Source of the DNA: Rhizobium leguminosarum
GTDB lineage: Bacteria; Pseudomonadota; Alphaproteobacteria; Rhizobiales; Rhizobiaceae
Direction of reading: 5' to 3'
DNA: 64,000 nucleotides
Assembly (NCBI RefSeq): GCF_001679785.1
Contig: NZ_CP016286.1
Location: 2,604,001-2,668,000 of the forward strand
The notes under the pieces were generated by a model. It made no database searches, was not told the origin of the DNA, and was given only the letters and a program-made list of their open reading frames with translations. The stretch's first letter is position 1; each line of letters starts with the position of its first letter. Positions 11,622-20,659 of the stretch are shown in pieces. Both the position numbers and the translations under genes were made by a program.

Positions 11622-11641
11622 GTGCAGAAAGATGCACAAAT
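11622..11641. promoter_or_regulatory. DctD-type upstream activator site 2
   Basis: GTGCA-GAAAGA-TGCAC (11622-11637) followed by CAAAT, the same 3' extension as site 1. It overlaps the first possible dctB start codon (11632), so DctD bound here could also affect dctB expression. Confidence 0.75.
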
Positions 11642-13500
11642 CTGCCATGTCCGTGTCGCAGAAATTGTGGCCTTCGCTGCCCCTGCAACACCGCATCCGC
11701 CGGATGTGGTGGGTCTACGCCGTGCTCGCCCTCCTCGCTGTCGTGGCAAGCCTATGGGCCAGCGGCGAGATCGGTCGGCACCGTGCGGAGGTTGCCCTCG
11801 AGGAACAGGCCCGCATGGATTCGAGGCTGAATGCGGCTTTGCTGCGCACGGTTCTCGAAAAATACCGGGCGCTTCCCTTCGTGCTGTCGCAGGACGCGGC
11901 ACTCGCCGCCGCACTGGCGGGAAACGATGCCGGCGCGTTCGAGCGCCTCAGTCAGAAGCTGGAAAATTTGGCGGCGGGCACGAAGGCTGCCGTCATCTAT
12001 GTCATCGACAAGGACGGCATGGCGGTTTCGGCCAGCAACTGGCGCGAACCGACGAGTTTCGTCGGCAATGACTATCGTTTCCGCGAGTATTTTCAGGGGG
12101 CGGTCGAACGAGGACAGGCCGAGCACTTCGCGCTCGGCACGGTCAGCAAGAAGCCGGGCCTCTATATCTCCCAGCGGATTTCGGGCGGCAATGGCCTGCT
12201 GGGCGTCGTCGTGGTCAAGGTCGAATTCGACGACGTCGAGGCGGATTGGAATGCCTCGAACACCCCGTCCTACGTCGTTGACGAGCGCGGCATTGTCCTC
12301 ATCACCAGTATTCCGTCGTGGCGGTTCATGACGATCGGCCGGATCGCCGAGGACCGGCTGACGGCGATCCGCGAAAGCCTTCAATTCGGCGATGCGCCGC
12401 TTCAACCCCTGCCGCTCGACATGGTTCGAAACCTCGGTGACGGGCTCGATGTCGTCGGGATCGTCATGCCCGGCGATGCCGGGAAAACCAGGTTTCTCGA
12501 TGTCGCAACGTCGGTGCCGGCGACCGGTTGGCATTTGCAGCATCTCGTCGCACTCGGACCATCCGTCGATGCGGGGATTCGCGAAGCCCGCATGCTGGCA
12601 TTGCTGATACTCCTGCCGCTGCTGGCTGGAACAGCCTTCCTGTTGCGCCGTCGCCATGTGATCACCCTGCGAATCTCCAGCGAACAGCGGGCGCGGGAGG
12701 AACTGGAACGGCGCGTCGCCGAGCGGACGCTGGATCTCAGCCAAGCGCGGGACCGGCTGCAGGCTGAAATCATCGGCCACAAGAGCACGGAGCAGAAATT
12801 GCAGGCGGTGCAGCAGGACCTGGTGCAGGCCAACCGGCTGGCCATCCTGGGTCAGGTGGCAGCCGGCGTCGCCCATGAAATCAACCAGCCGGTGGCAACC
12901 ATTCGAGCCTATGCGGATAACGCCCGCACCTTCCTCGATCGCGGCCAGACGGCGCCTGCCGGCGAAAACCTCGAAAGCATCGCGGCGCTGACGGAACGCA
13001 TAGGTTCGATCACCGAGGAACTGAAGACCTTTGCCCGCAAAGGCCGAGGCAGCGCCGAACCAACCGGATTGAAGGACGTCATCGAGGGCGCGGTGATGCT
13101 GTTGCGCAGCCGGTTTGCCGGCCGCATGGATACGCTCGACATCGACCTGCCGCCCGCCGAACTGCAGGTGATGGGAAACCGGATTCGTCTCGAGCAGGTG
13201 CTCATCAACCTGCTTCAAAACGCCCTTGAGGCGGTGGCGCCGAAGGCCGGAGAGGGTCGCGTCGAGGTCAGAACATCCACCGATGCAGGGATGGTAACGG
13301 TGACGGTCGCCGACAACGGTCCCGGCATCCCGCCGGAGATCCGCAAAGGCTTGTTCACGCCGTTCAATACTTCGAAGGAAAGCGGCCTCGGCCTCGGCCT
13401 GGTGATCTCCAAGGAAATCGTCGGCGACTACGGCGGCCGGATGGAGGTTGCAAGCGACAGTGGCGGAACCAGGTTCATCGTTCAGCTGAGGAAGGCTTAA
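11632..13500 (+). CDS. dctB: C4-dicarboxylate sensor histidine kinase DctB
   Basis: DctB senses dicarboxylates in the periplasm and phosphorylates DctD. The 622-residue protein has two membrane helices (about residues 26-45 and 318-338) around a tandem PAS-like/Cache sensor domain, then a coiled coil (about 350-400) and the kinase core: H-box [18 protein letters not shown] with His415, N-box NLLQNALEA, and G-boxes DNGPGIPPE and [12 protein letters not shown]. The start is either ATG 11632, inside a DctD-type site and with AGAAAG very close, or ATG 11647 ([10 protein letters not shown]); neither has an ideal ribosome-binding site. dctD begins 4 bases after the stop, so the two are cotranslated from one mRNA. 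Confidence 0.96.
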   Translation: MHKSAMSVSQKLWPSLPLQHRIRRMWWVYAVLALLAVVASLWASGEIGRHRAEVALEEQARMDSRLNAALLRTVLEKYRALPFVLSQDAALAAALAGNDAGAFERLSQKLENLAAGTKAAVIYVIDKDGMAVSASNWREPTSFVGNDYRFREYFQGAVERGQAEHFALGTVSKKPGLYISQRISGGNGLLGVVVVKVEFDDVEADWNASNTPSYVVDERGIVLITSIPSWRFMTIGRIAEDRLTAIRESLQFGDAPLQPLPLDMVRNLGDGLDVVGIVMPGDAGKTRFLDVATSVPATGWHLQHLVALGPSVDAGIREARMLALLILLPLLAGTAFLLRRRHVITLRISSEQRAREELERRVAERTLDLSQARDRLQAEIIGHKSTEQKLQAVQQDLVQANRLAILGQVAAGVAHEINQPVATIRAYADNARTFLDRGQTAPAGENLESIAALTERIGSITEELKTFARKGRGSAEPTGLKDVIEGAVMLLRSRFAGRMDTLDIDLPPAELQVMGNRIRLEQVLINLLQNALEAVAPKAGEGRVEVRTSTDAGMVTVTVADNGPGIPPEIRKGLFTPFNTSKESGLGLGLVISKEIVGDYGGRMEVASDSGGTRFIVQLRKA

Positions 13501-13504
13501 GGTC

Positions 13505-14851
13505 ATGGACACACTGATGCCTGTTGCACTGATCGACGACGACAAGGACCTGCGCCGCGCCACCGCCCAGACGCTCGAACTCGCCGGATTTTCCGTTTCC
13601 GCCTATGACGGCGCGAAAGCCGCGCTGGCGGAACTGCCGGCGGACTTTGCCGGCCCCGTCGTCACCGATATCCGCATGCCGGAGATCGACGGACTGCAGC
13701 TCTTCGCCACGCTGCAAGGGATGGATGTCGACCTGCCGGTGATATTGATGACCGGCCACGGCGATATTCCCATGGCCGTTCAGGCGATCCAGGATGGCGC
13801 CTATGATTTCATCGCCAAGCCCTTTGCAGCCGATCGGCTCGTCCAGAGCGTGCGTCGCGCAAGCGAGAAGCGGCGGCTTGTTCTGGAGAACCGCATGCTG
13901 CGAAAGGCAGCCGAAGATGCGCAGGAGAATTTGCCGCTGATCGGTCAGACGCCTGTCATGGAAAACCTCAGAAACATTCTTCGCCACATCGCCGATACCG
14001 ATGTGGACGTGCTCGTCGCCGGCGAAACGGGCAGCGGCAAGGAAGTGGTTGCCCAGCTCCTGCATCAGTGGAGCCACCGCCGGAGAGGCAATTTCGTCGC
14101 GCTGAACTGTGGCGCCCTGCCCGAAACTGTCATCGAAAGCGAGCTGTTCGGCCACGAGGCCGGCGCCTTTACCGGCGCCCAGAAGCGCCGCACGGGCCGC
14201 ATCGAACATGCAAGCGGCGGTACGCTTTTCCTCGACGAGATCGAAAGCATGCCGGCCGCCACCCAGGTCAAGATGCTGAGGGTGCTGGAGATGCGCGAGA
14301 TCACGCCGCTTGGCACCAATGAGGTGCGCCCGGTTGATCTTCGCGTCGTCGCGGCGGCCAAGATCGACCTTGGGGATCCCTCGGTGCGCGGCGATTTTCG
14401 TGAGGATCTCTATTACAGGCTGAATGTCGTGACGATCTCCATTCCGCCGCTGAGAGAACGCCGCGACGATATTCCGCTGCTGTTTTCCCACTTCGCCGCT
14501 CGCGCCGCCGAGCGCTTCCGTCGCGATGTCCCGCCGCTTTCACCGGATGTGCGACAGTATCTCGCCTCGCACCCATGGCCGGGCAATGTCCGCGAACTCT
14601 CGCATTATGCCGAACGCGTGGTGCTTGGCGTGGAAGGCGGAGGAACGGCAGCAGTCGCTCCGCAGCCGACGGATGCGACGCTTCCCGAACGGCTGGAGCG
14701 CTACGAGGCGGAGATCATCCGCGATGCGCTGTCGGCCAATGACGGCGACGTCCGCCGCACCATCGAGGCGCTCGGCATTCCGAGAAAGACGTTTTACGAC
14801 AAACTCCAGCGCCACGGAATCAATCGGGGCGGCTACATCTCGCGCAAGTAG
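13505..14851 (+). CDS. dctD: C4-dicarboxylate response regulator DctD (sigma-54 activator)
   Basis: DctD is the NtrC-family activator that remodels RpoN-RNA polymerase at dctA. The 448 residues comprise a receiver domain with acidic pocket DDD (about 12-14) and phosphoacceptor Asp55 (VTDIRMPE), a linker, and an AAA+ domain (about 145-380) with Walker A GETGSGKE, the sigma-54 contact loop [13 protein letters not shown], Walker [11 protein letters not shown] and arginine-finger region [12 protein letters not shown] Fis-type helix-turn-helix closes the protein ([20 protein letters not shown]). An overlapping ribosome-binding site, GAGGAAGG, lies in the end of dctB. Confidence 0.97.
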   Translation: MDTLMPVALIDDDKDLRRATAQTLELAGFSVSAYDGAKAALAELPADFAGPVVTDIRMPEIDGLQLFATLQGMDVDLPVILMTGHGDIPMAVQAIQDGAYDFIAKPFAADRLVQSVRRASEKRRLVLENRMLRKAAEDAQENLPLIGQTPVMENLRNILRHIADTDVDVLVAGETGSGKEVVAQLLHQWSHRRRGNFVALNCGALPETVIESELFGHEAGAFTGAQKRRTGRIEHASGGTLFLDEIESMPAATQVKMLRVLEMREITPLGTNEVRPVDLRVVAAAKIDLGDPSVRGDFREDLYYRLNVVTISIPPLRERRDDIPLLFSHFAARAAERFRRDVPPLSPDVRQYLASHPWPGNVRELSHYAERVVLGVEGGGTAAVAPQPTDATLPERLERYEAEIIRDALSANDGDVRRTIEALGIPRKTFYDKLQRHGINRGGYISRK

Positions 14852-14883
14852 TTGGCGATGATGTTTGCTCTGCCGAGGTGGCG

Positions 14884-15351
14884 TTAGACCTCCACCAGTC
14901 CCAGCTTCTTCACCTGCCGGATCGTCAGCATGGTGCGCACGGTATCGACATGTTCGTTCGCCGTCAGCACCTCGATGACGAAATCCTGGAAACGTGTGAG
15001 GTTCTCCGCCACGCAGTGCAGCAGGAAATCGCTGTCGCCGGAAACCATCCAAGCCTGGCGCACCAGCGGCCATTCGGCCGTGGCGGCGGCGAAGGCTTTG
15101 AGATTGCCTTCCGACTGATGCTTGAGGCCGACCATGCAGAAAGCGACGAGGTCGAATCCGAGCTTCGGGCTGTTCAGCATCGCGTGATAGCCCTCGATGA
15201 TGCCGGCTTCCTCGAGCTTGCGCACCCGGCGCAGGCAAGGCGGCGCCGAGATGCCGACCCGATCGGCGAGCTCCACATTGGTCATGCGGCCGTCGGCCTG
15301 CAGCTCCCGGAGTATCTTTATATCGATGACGTCGAGTTCCGCACGACCCAC
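14884..15351 (-). CDS. Lrp/AsnC family transcriptional regulator
   Basis: The 155-residue protein has an N-terminal winged helix-turn-helix (LDVIDIKILRELQADGRM, NVELADRVGISAPPCLRR) and a C-terminal RAM/ligand-binding domain. The frame is open to 15537, but the GTG at 15351 (VGRAELDVIDIK) has AAGAAAGG 5 bases upstream and gives the normal family length. It is divergent from trxB with about 230 bases between them. The Lrp-trxB-LysR order is a conserved rhizobial arrangement. Target genes are not known; amino acid metabolism is likely for the family. Confidence 0.92.
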   Translation of the reverse strand: MGRAELDVIDIKILRELQADGRMTNVELADRVGISAPPCLRRVRKLEEAGIIEGYHAMLNSPKLGFDLVAFCMVGLKHQSEGNLKAFAAATAEWPLVRQAWMVSGDSDFLLHCVAENLTRFQDFVIEVLTANEHVDTVRTMLTIRQVKKLGLVEV

Positions 15352-15581
15352 ATCATTGCCTTTCTTTAATTCTCCGCGGGGAGCTTCTATATAAAGCCGC
15401 GGAATACGCAAGAAAGTTTCACGCCGATGACGGATTCTTGCACATCCGGCCGATTTGCCTTGTTGGTAACGCAAGGCTGCCCTTGAATAAAAGCATTGGA
15501 CGTTCATAAATGGCGCAGGGACGCGAAACGGCCGCAATCGCTATCTAGCCGCCGCCCTCCTGCCAGTCGAAAGGAAATGAC

Positions 15582-16556
15582 ATGCCCGCCCGCCATACCA
15601 AGGTGCTCATCATCGGTTCCGGACCCGCAGGCTATACCGCCGCGGTCTATGCCGCGCGCGCCATGCTGAAACCGGTTTTGATCGCCGGTCTCGAACAGGG
15701 CGGCCAGTTGATGATCACCACCGATGTCGAGAACTATCCGGGCTTTGCCGATCCGATCCAGGGTCCCTGGTTGATGGAACAGATGCTGCAGCAGGCAAAA
15801 CATGTCGGCGCTGAGATCGTCAACGACCTCGTCACCGAAGTCGACATGAATCAGCGTCCTTTCGTCGCCCGCACCGACAGCGGCCAGGTCTGGACCGCCG
15901 ATACGCTGATCATTGCCACCGGCGCCAAGGCCAAGTGGCTCGGCATCGAGAGCGAGCAGCATTTCCAGGGCTTCGGCGTTTCGGCATGCGCCACTTGCGA
16001 CGGTTTCTTCTATCGCAACAAGGATGTGATCGTGGTTGGCGGCGGCAACAGCGCCGTCGAGGAGGCGCTCTATCTCTCCAACATCGCCAAGTCGGTCACA
16101 TTAGTGCATCGCCGCGACTTCTTCCGCGCCGAGAAAATCCTGCAGGAACGCCTGTTCTCCAAGGACAATATCAAGGTTCTGTGGAATACCGAAGTGGCTG
16201 AGATTACCGGCACGCCGGCCAAGCCGCCGATGCCGCAATCCGTATCCGGAGCGCGCCTGCGCGACGTCAGAACCGGCACGATCACGGAGATGGTGATCGA
16301 TGGCGTCTTCGTCGCTATCGGCCATGCGCCGGCAACCGAGCTCTTCAAGGACAAGCTGAAGCTGAAGGACAATGGTTATCTCTGGACCGCGCCGGATTCG
16401 ACTGCGACCAGCCTGGACGGCGTCTATGCCGCGGGCGACGTGACGGATGATACGTTCCGCCAGGCGATCACTGCCGCCGGCCTGGGGTGCATGGCTGCAC
16501 TTGAAGCCGAGCGATATCTGACGGGCCACATGCCCGTCGCCGTGGCCGCGGAGTAA
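15582..16556 (+). CDS. trxB: Thioredoxin-disulfide reductase
   Basis: TrxB passes electrons from NADPH through FAD to thioredoxin. The 324-residue protein has the FAD-binding GxGPAG motif (IGSGPAGYTAAVYAAR, residues 11-26), the redox CATC motif (Cys136/Cys139), the NADPH-binding GGGNSAVEEA segment and the second FAD motif near the C-terminus (YAAGDVTDDTFRQAITAAG). An AAGGAA ribosome-binding site precedes ATG 15582. lsrB starts 22 bases after the stop, so the two are probably cotranscribed. In Sinorhizobium the LsrB-type neighbour has been connected to oxidative stress, which fits this pairing. Confidence 0.97.
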   Translation: MPARHTKVLIIGSGPAGYTAAVYAARAMLKPVLIAGLEQGGQLMITTDVENYPGFADPIQGPWLMEQMLQQAKHVGAEIVNDLVTEVDMNQRPFVARTDSGQVWTADTLIIATGAKAKWLGIESEQHFQGFGVSACATCDGFFYRNKDVIVVGGGNSAVEEALYLSNIAKSVTLVHRRDFFRAEKILQERLFSKDNIKVLWNTEVAEITGTPAKPPMPQSVSGARLRDVRTGTITEMVIDGVFVAIGHAPATELFKDKLKLKDNGYLWTAPDSTATSLDGVYAAGDVTDDTFRQAITAAGLGCMAALEAERYLTGHMPVAVAAE

Positions 16557-16578
16557 GATCGGCATGAGGGGTGGGGGA

Positions 16579-17475
16579 ATGCCATTGGATTGGGACAAGC
16601 TGCGTATTTTTCACGCAGCTGCCGAGGCGGGTTCGTTCACGCATGCGGCGGATAAACTGCATCTGTCCCAATCCGCCATCAGCCGCCAGGTCAGCGCGCT
16701 GGAGCAGGATGTCGGCACCAAGCTGTTTCACCGCCATGCGCGTGGCCTGATTCTGACGGAACAGGGCGAGCTGCTTTACCGCACCGCCCATGACGTGCTG
16801 CTGAAGCTCGAAACCGTGAAGATGCAGCTCACCGAAACGACCGAGACGCCATCCGGCAAGCTGCGCGTCACGACGACAGTCGGCCTCGGCCAGGGCTGGC
16901 TGACCGACAAGATCCAGGAATTCCTGCAGCTCTATCCCGATGTGCAGATCCAGCTGATCCTCGACAATGAGGAAGTGGATGTGAACATGCGTCATGCCGA
17001 CTGCGCGATCCGCCTGCGCCAGCCGCAGCAATCCGACCTCATCCAGCGCAAACTCTTCACCGTGCACATGCACGTCTATGCGGCCCCGTCCTACATCAAT
17101 CGCCACGGCGAGCCGCAGAAGGTCGAGGATCTCGACAATCACCGCATCATCACCTTCGGCGAGCCGGCACCGAGTTACCTGCTCGATGTCAACTGGCTTG
17201 AGGTCGCCGGCCGCTCGTCCGACAACAAGCGTATTCCGCATCTGCAGATCAACAGCCAGACCTCGATCAAGCGCGCCGCCCTGCTCGGCATCGGCGTCGC
17301 CTGCCTGCCGGATTACATCGTCGGCCGCGACCCAGGCCTGATTCAGCTGGCAATCAATGCCGACGTCCCTTCCTTCGACACCTATTTCTGCTATCCCGAC
17401 GAGATCAAGAACGCCGCCAAGCTGAAAGCCTTCCGCGATTTCATCGTCAGCAAAGCCAGAAACTGGAACTTTTGA
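16579..17475 (+). CDS. lsrB: LysR-family regulator LsrB/VtlR
   Basis: The 298-residue protein has an N-terminal LysR helix-turn-helix (LDWDKLRIFHAAAEAGSFTH, LHLSQSAISRQVSALE) and a type-2 periplasmic-binding-like effector domain from about residue 95. ATG 16579 is preferred over ATG 16564 because the purine-rich GGGGTGGGGGA lies just before it and conservation starts at MPLDWDKLR. Position after trxB and before two tandem AbcR-like sRNAs is the arrangement known for S. meliloti lsrB and the orthologous VtlR genes of Agrobacterium and Brucella, where the regulator activates an abcR sRNA. It is likely the activator of one or both RNAs here. Confidence 0.9.
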   Translation: MPLDWDKLRIFHAAAEAGSFTHAADKLHLSQSAISRQVSALEQDVGTKLFHRHARGLILTEQGELLYRTAHDVLLKLETVKMQLTETTETPSGKLRVTTTVGLGQGWLTDKIQEFLQLYPDVQIQLILDNEEVDVNMRHADCAIRLRQPQQSDLIQRKLFTVHMHVYAAPSYINRHGEPQKVEDLDNHRIITFGEPAPSYLLDVNWLEVAGRSSDNKRIPHLQINSQTSIKRAALLGIGVACLPDYIVGRDPGLIQLAINADVPSFDTYFCYPDEIKNAAKLKAFRDFIVSKARNWNF

Positions 17476-17524
17476 GCCTGGTTTTATTGATAAATCGGTT
17501 ACTATGCAGTACACGCATGACTGG

Positions 17525-17576
17525 CATGCACAAATGAGGGTTGCCGTTTGCACATTAAACCACCATATCGCTCATA
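17525..17576 (+). promoter_or_regulatory. Promoter region of the first AbcR-like sRNA
   Basis: TTGCCG (17541-17546), 17 bases, CATATC (17564-17569), with start expected near 17577. The motif CATGCACAAA (17525-17534) lies around -47 and recurs at the same distance before the second sRNA, so it is a candidate LsrB site. Confidence 0.6.
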
Positions 17577-17691
17577 GCTGATGCACATGGTGGCTTTTCC
17601 TCCCAGTTCCACCGCATTAGCTGTTCCCCTCTGGAGGTTTTTGACCTTCACACTTATAAGGGCCCTGGTTTTCCAGTGGCCCTCTTTTTTT
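17577..17691 (+). ncRNA. abcR: AbcR-like trans-acting sRNA, copy 1 (alpha-r15 family)
   Basis: About 115 bases, beginning AGCTGATGCA and ending in an intrinsic terminator: AGGGCCCTGG, TTTT loop, CCAGTGGCCCT (17659-17683) and a T7 run. It is closely similar to copy 2 downstream over nearly its whole length, including the internal CACCGCATTAGCTGTTCCCC and CTGGAGG blocks, which expose an unpaired pyrimidine-rich, anti-Shine-Dalgarno-like segment. AbcR RNAs are Hfq-dependent repressors of many ABC-transporter substrate-binding protein mRNAs. Position beside lsrB supports the identity. Which copy is AbcR1 and which AbcR2 was not resolved. Confidence 0.88.
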
Positions 17692-17748
17692 GCCTTTCTT
17701 CCTCAGCGAAATGCCGCACCGCAAAAAAATTGTGCGACGCATAGCAGA

Positions 17749-17798
17749 CATGCACAAAAAAGCATTGAAACCTGCTCAAGGAAGCACCATATCCTTCT
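17749..17798 (+). promoter_or_regulatory. Promoter region of the second AbcR-like sRNA
   Basis: TTGAAA (17765-17770), 17 bases, CATATC (17788-17793), start near 17799. CATGCACAAA (17749-17758) repeats the motif found at the same offset before copy 1. The -35 here is nearer consensus than that of copy 1, so basal strength may differ. Confidence 0.6.
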
Positions 17799-17915
17799 CA
17801 GCTGATGCATCTTGTGGTTTCTCTCCCAGTACCACCGCATTAGCTGTTCCCCTCTGGAGGTTTTTTGACCTTCACAATTATAAGGGCCCTGGTTTTCCGG
17901 TGGCCCTCTTTTTTT
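17799..17915 (+). ncRNA. abcR: AbcR-like trans-acting sRNA, copy 2 (alpha-r15 family)
   Basis: About 117 bases, beginning AGCTGATGCA; it shares CACCGCATTAGCTGTTCCCC, CTGGAGG and the terminator AGGGCCCTGG-TTTT-CCGGTGGCCCT plus a T-run (17883-17915) with copy 1. The main differences fall in the first 30 bases (CATCTTGTGG versus CACATGGTGG), where seed regions could diverge so that the two RNAs regulate overlapping but distinct mRNAs. The tandem copies look like a local duplication including the promoter. Confidence 0.88.
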
Positions 17916-17987
17916 GCCTAAAATTTACTCATTCAACAAGACCCATCGCCTCGCGGCTCCGTGATTTGCATATCGAAGTTCGACGAT

Positions 17988-17997
17988 CGATATATCG
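17988..17997. promoter_or_regulatory. Candidate operator of the ArsR-MFS-OYE operon
   Basis: CGATATATCG is a perfect 10-base palindrome 33 bases upstream of the ArsR start, beside a TATAAT-like box at 18011-18016. An autoregulatory ArsR site is plausible but not shown. Confidence 0.4.
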
Positions 17998-18029
17998 GTC
18001 AGGCACGATTTATAATTCGGCGAACGACG

Positions 18030-18323
18030 ATGGACAAAGACGAAATTATCAAGGCGCTCGCCCATCCCACCCGGATGGACATTCTGAACTGGCTGAAAAA
18101 CCCCGAGGAGCATTTCCCCTCACAGGAGCATCCTTTCGAAATGGGCGTCTGCGCCAGCCAGTTCGAGCGCTGCGGCCTGTCGCAGTCGACGGTCTCGGCC
18201 CATCTCGGCACGCTACATCGTGCCGGTCTTGTCACCACCAAACGCGTCGGCCAGTGGATCTTTTACAAGCGCAACGAAGAAACCATCGCTGCCTTCCTCA
18301 AGCAACTGACGCAGGACCTTTAG
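18030..18323 (+). CDS. ArsR-family transcriptional regulator
   Basis: A 97-residue winged-helix protein (IIKALAHPTRMDILNWL, LSQSTVSAHLGTLHRAGLV). The ATG at 18030 (MDKDEIIK) gives the normal ArsR length; the frame extends to 17961, but that would read into the promoter. It lacks the CxC metal site of classical ArsR. Cys41 and Cys48 flank the recognition-helix region and could instead sense oxidants or electrophiles. The MFS transporter begins one base after its stop and an old yellow enzyme follows, so it is probably the local repressor of an efflux/detoxification operon. Confidence 0.85.
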   Translation: MDKDEIIKALAHPTRMDILNWLKNPEEHFPSQEHPFEMGVCASQFERCGLSQSTVSAHLGTLHRAGLVTTKRVGQWIFYKRNEETIAAFLKQLTQDL

Positions 18324-18324
18324 A

Positions 18325-19491
18325 ATGCCCCTCGCTCTCCTCGTTCTTGCCTTGAGCTCGCTTGCGATAGGCACCGCCGAATTCGTCATCATGGGTCTGT
18401 TGCCGGAGGTCGCAGCCGATCTCTCGGTCAGCATCCCGCAGGCCGGGTGGCTGGTGACCGGTTATGCCCTGGCGGTCGCGGTCGGCGCGCCTTTGATGGC
18501 GATTTCGACTGCGAAGCTGAAGCGCCGCACCGCCCTGATTGCGCTGATGGCCTTCTTCATCGCCGGCAACCTGCTTTGCGCTCTGGCGAGCGACTACTGG
18601 GTGCTGATGATCGCCCGTGTCGTGACAGCACTCTGCCACGGCGCCTTCTTCGGCATCGGCTCGGTGGTCGCCGCCGGCCTCGTTGCCGAAGACCGCAAGG
18701 CCCGCGCCGTCGCGCTGATGTTCACCGGCCTGACGCTCGCCAATGTTCTCGGCGTGCCGCTCGGCACGGCGATCGGCCAGGCCTATGGCTGGCGCGCCAC
18801 CTTCGGCGTCGTCACCGTCATCGGTATCGTCACCATTCTCGGCCTGATCGCCATCCTGCCCAGGGACAAGCAGCAAGAAAGCGGCAGCATCCTGCGCGAG
18901 ATCGCAGCCCTCAGGAATGGCGGCCTGTGGCTGGCGCTCTCCACCACCGTCTTCTTCGCCGCCTCGATGTTCGCCCTCTTCACCTATATCGCGCCGCTAC
19001 TGCGCGACGTCACCGGCGTGTCGCCGGAAGGTGTCACCTGGACGCTGTTCCTGATCGGCCTCGGGCTGACCATCGGCAACCTCGTCGGCGGCACGCTTGC
19101 CGATTGGCGGCTCGGCGCGACGCTTGCCGGCGTCTTCGCCGCGATCGCCATCACTTCGATCGCCTTCAGCTATACGAGCCGCTTCTTCATCCCGGCTGAA
19201 ATCACCCTCTTCCTTTGGGCAATGGCAAGCTTTGCCGCCGTGCCGGCGCTTCAGGTCGGCGTCGTCGGCTTCGGCAAGAACGCACCGAACCTCGTCTCGA
19301 CGATCAACATCGGCGCCTTCAACACCGGCAATGCGCTCGGTGCCTGGGTGGGCGGCCTGGTCATCGACGCCGGCTTCGATCTCACCCGCGTTCCGCTCGC
19401 CGCGGCCTTGATGGCCCTGATCGGCCTCGGCGCGACGGCGCTCACCTATCTCTCCGCCAGGGGCCGGGCCGCCCTCGCCCCTGCCGAGTGA
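18325..19491 (+). CDS. MFS efflux transporter (AraJ/YdhP-like DHA1 family)
   Basis: The 388-residue protein has 12 predicted membrane helices with the DHA1 drug:H+ antiporter layout. Family signatures include GTAEFVIMGLLPEVAADL in helix 1, the basic loop KLKRRTALI between helices 2 and 3, and LTLANVLGVPLGTAIGQ in helix 5. Its start is one base after the ArsR stop, with no room for a promoter, so translation is probably coupled. Together with the downstream OYE reductase it suggests export plus reduction of a reactive or aromatic compound; the substrate is unknown. Confidence 0.88.
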   Translation: MPLALLVLALSSLAIGTAEFVIMGLLPEVAADLSVSIPQAGWLVTGYALAVAVGAPLMAISTAKLKRRTALIALMAFFIAGNLLCALASDYWVLMIARVVTALCHGAFFGIGSVVAAGLVAEDRKARAVALMFTGLTLANVLGVPLGTAIGQAYGWRATFGVVTVIGIVTILGLIAILPRDKQQESGSILREIAALRNGGLWLALSTTVFFAASMFALFTYIAPLLRDVTGVSPEGVTWTLFLIGLGLTIGNLVGGTLADWRLGATLAGVFAAIAITSIAFSYTSRFFIPAEITLFLWAMASFAAVPALQVGVVGFGKNAPNLVSTINIGAFNTGNALGAWVGGLVIDAGFDLTRVPLAAALMALIGLGATALTYLSARGRAALAPAE

Positions 19492-19515
19492 TCCTCCCGC
19501 AAAGAAAGGACCATC

Positions 19516-20640
19516 ATGGCCAAGCTTTTCGAACCCACCAAAGTCGGCGACATATCAGTCAAGAACCGAATCGTCATGGCGCCGCTCACCCGTAACCGCT
19601 CGCCGGGCGCAATCCCCAACGACCTCAACGTCGAATACTACCGCCAGCGCGCTACCGCTGGCCTGATCATCACCGAAGCAACCGCGATCACCCATCAAGG
19701 CCAGGGTTATGCCAATGTGCCTGGTCTCTACAGCAAAGAGGCTCTCGGCGGCTGGAAGCGCGTCACCGACGCCGTTCACGCAGCCGGCGGCAAGATCGTT
19801 GTCCAGATGTGGCATGTCGGCCGCATCTCGCACACGACGCTGCAGCCGAACGACGGCAAGCCGGTTTCCTCGACCAACCGCATCGCCAAGGCCAAGACCT
19901 ATCTGGTCAATGCCGACGGCACCGGCAGCTTTGCCGACACCTCCGAACCACGCGCGCTCGAAACCGCCGAAATCCCCGGCATCATCGAGGATTACCGCAA
20001 GGCTGCCCGGGCGGCGATCGACGCCGGCTTCGACGGTGTCGAGATCCACGGCGCCAACGGTTACCTGCTCGACCAGTTCATCCGCGACGGCGTCAATGAC
20101 CGTACTGATGCATATGGCGGCTCGATCGAAAACCGCACCCGTCTGACCTTCGAAGTCGTCGATGCCGTGGTGAAGGAAATTGGCGCCGGCCGCACGGCGA
20201 TCCGCATCTCGCCAGTGACGCCATCAGGCGAAAGCTACGATTCCAATCCGCAGGCGACCTTCACCCATGTCGTCGAAGGACTGGCCAAATACGAGCTCGC
20301 CTATATCCATATCATCGAAGGCCAGACCGGCGGCGACCGCGACTACAAGCAGGGCAACAACCCCTCCTTCGATTACAAGGCGCTGTGCCAGACTTATGAA
20401 AAGGCCGGCGGCAAGGCCGACTGGATGGTCAACAATGGTTACGATCGCGGTCTGGCGATCGACGCTGTCGAAAGCGGCCGCGCCGATCTCGTCGCCTTCG
20501 GCAAGCCCTTCATCGCCAATCCCGATCTCGTCGAGCGCCTGGAACACAACCTGCCACTCAACACGCCCGACCAGTCGACCTTCTATGGTGGCACCGGCAA
20601 GGGCTATATCGACTATCCCATTCTCGAAAAGGTCGCCTGA
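19516..20640 (+). CDS. Old yellow enzyme family ene-reductase (NemA-like)
   Basis: The 374-residue protein is an FMN-dependent TIM-barrel reductase of alpha,beta-unsaturated carbonyls and nitro compounds. Evidence: the N-terminal FMN segment (VMAPLTRNRSPGAIPNDL), QMWHVGRISH, the catalytic/substrate-binding pair in EIHGANGYLLDQFIRDG (HxxN), the DAYGGSIENR signature and the C-terminal VAFGKPFIANPDLVERL. It lies 24 bases downstream of the MFS gene in the ArsR-led operon, with AAGAAAGGA as ribosome-binding site. NemA-type enzymes often sit under electrophile-responsive repressors, which supports a detoxification role. Confidence 0.95.
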   Translation: MAKLFEPTKVGDISVKNRIVMAPLTRNRSPGAIPNDLNVEYYRQRATAGLIITEATAITHQGQGYANVPGLYSKEALGGWKRVTDAVHAAGGKIVVQMWHVGRISHTTLQPNDGKPVSSTNRIAKAKTYLVNADGTGSFADTSEPRALETAEIPGIIEDYRKAARAAIDAGFDGVEIHGANGYLLDQFIRDGVNDRTDAYGGSIENRTRLTFEVVDAVVKEIGAGRTAIRISPVTPSGESYDSNPQATFTHVVEGLAKYELAYIHIIEGQTGGDRDYKQGNNPSFDYKALCQTYEKAGGKADWMVNNGYDRGLAIDAVESGRADLVAFGKPFIANPDLVERLEHNLPLNTPDQSTFYGGTGKGYIDYPILEKVA

Positions 20641-20659
20641 CCCTTCACACGCGAATGCG

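Noticed and set aside
11752..13563. 603-codon frame antisense to dctB
   Set aside because: Shadow of dctB; the sense frame has full kinase motifs.
17482..17494. FNR/FixK-type box (TTGAT-N4-ATCAA) after lsrB
   Set aside because: TTGATAAATCGG lacks the right half-site.
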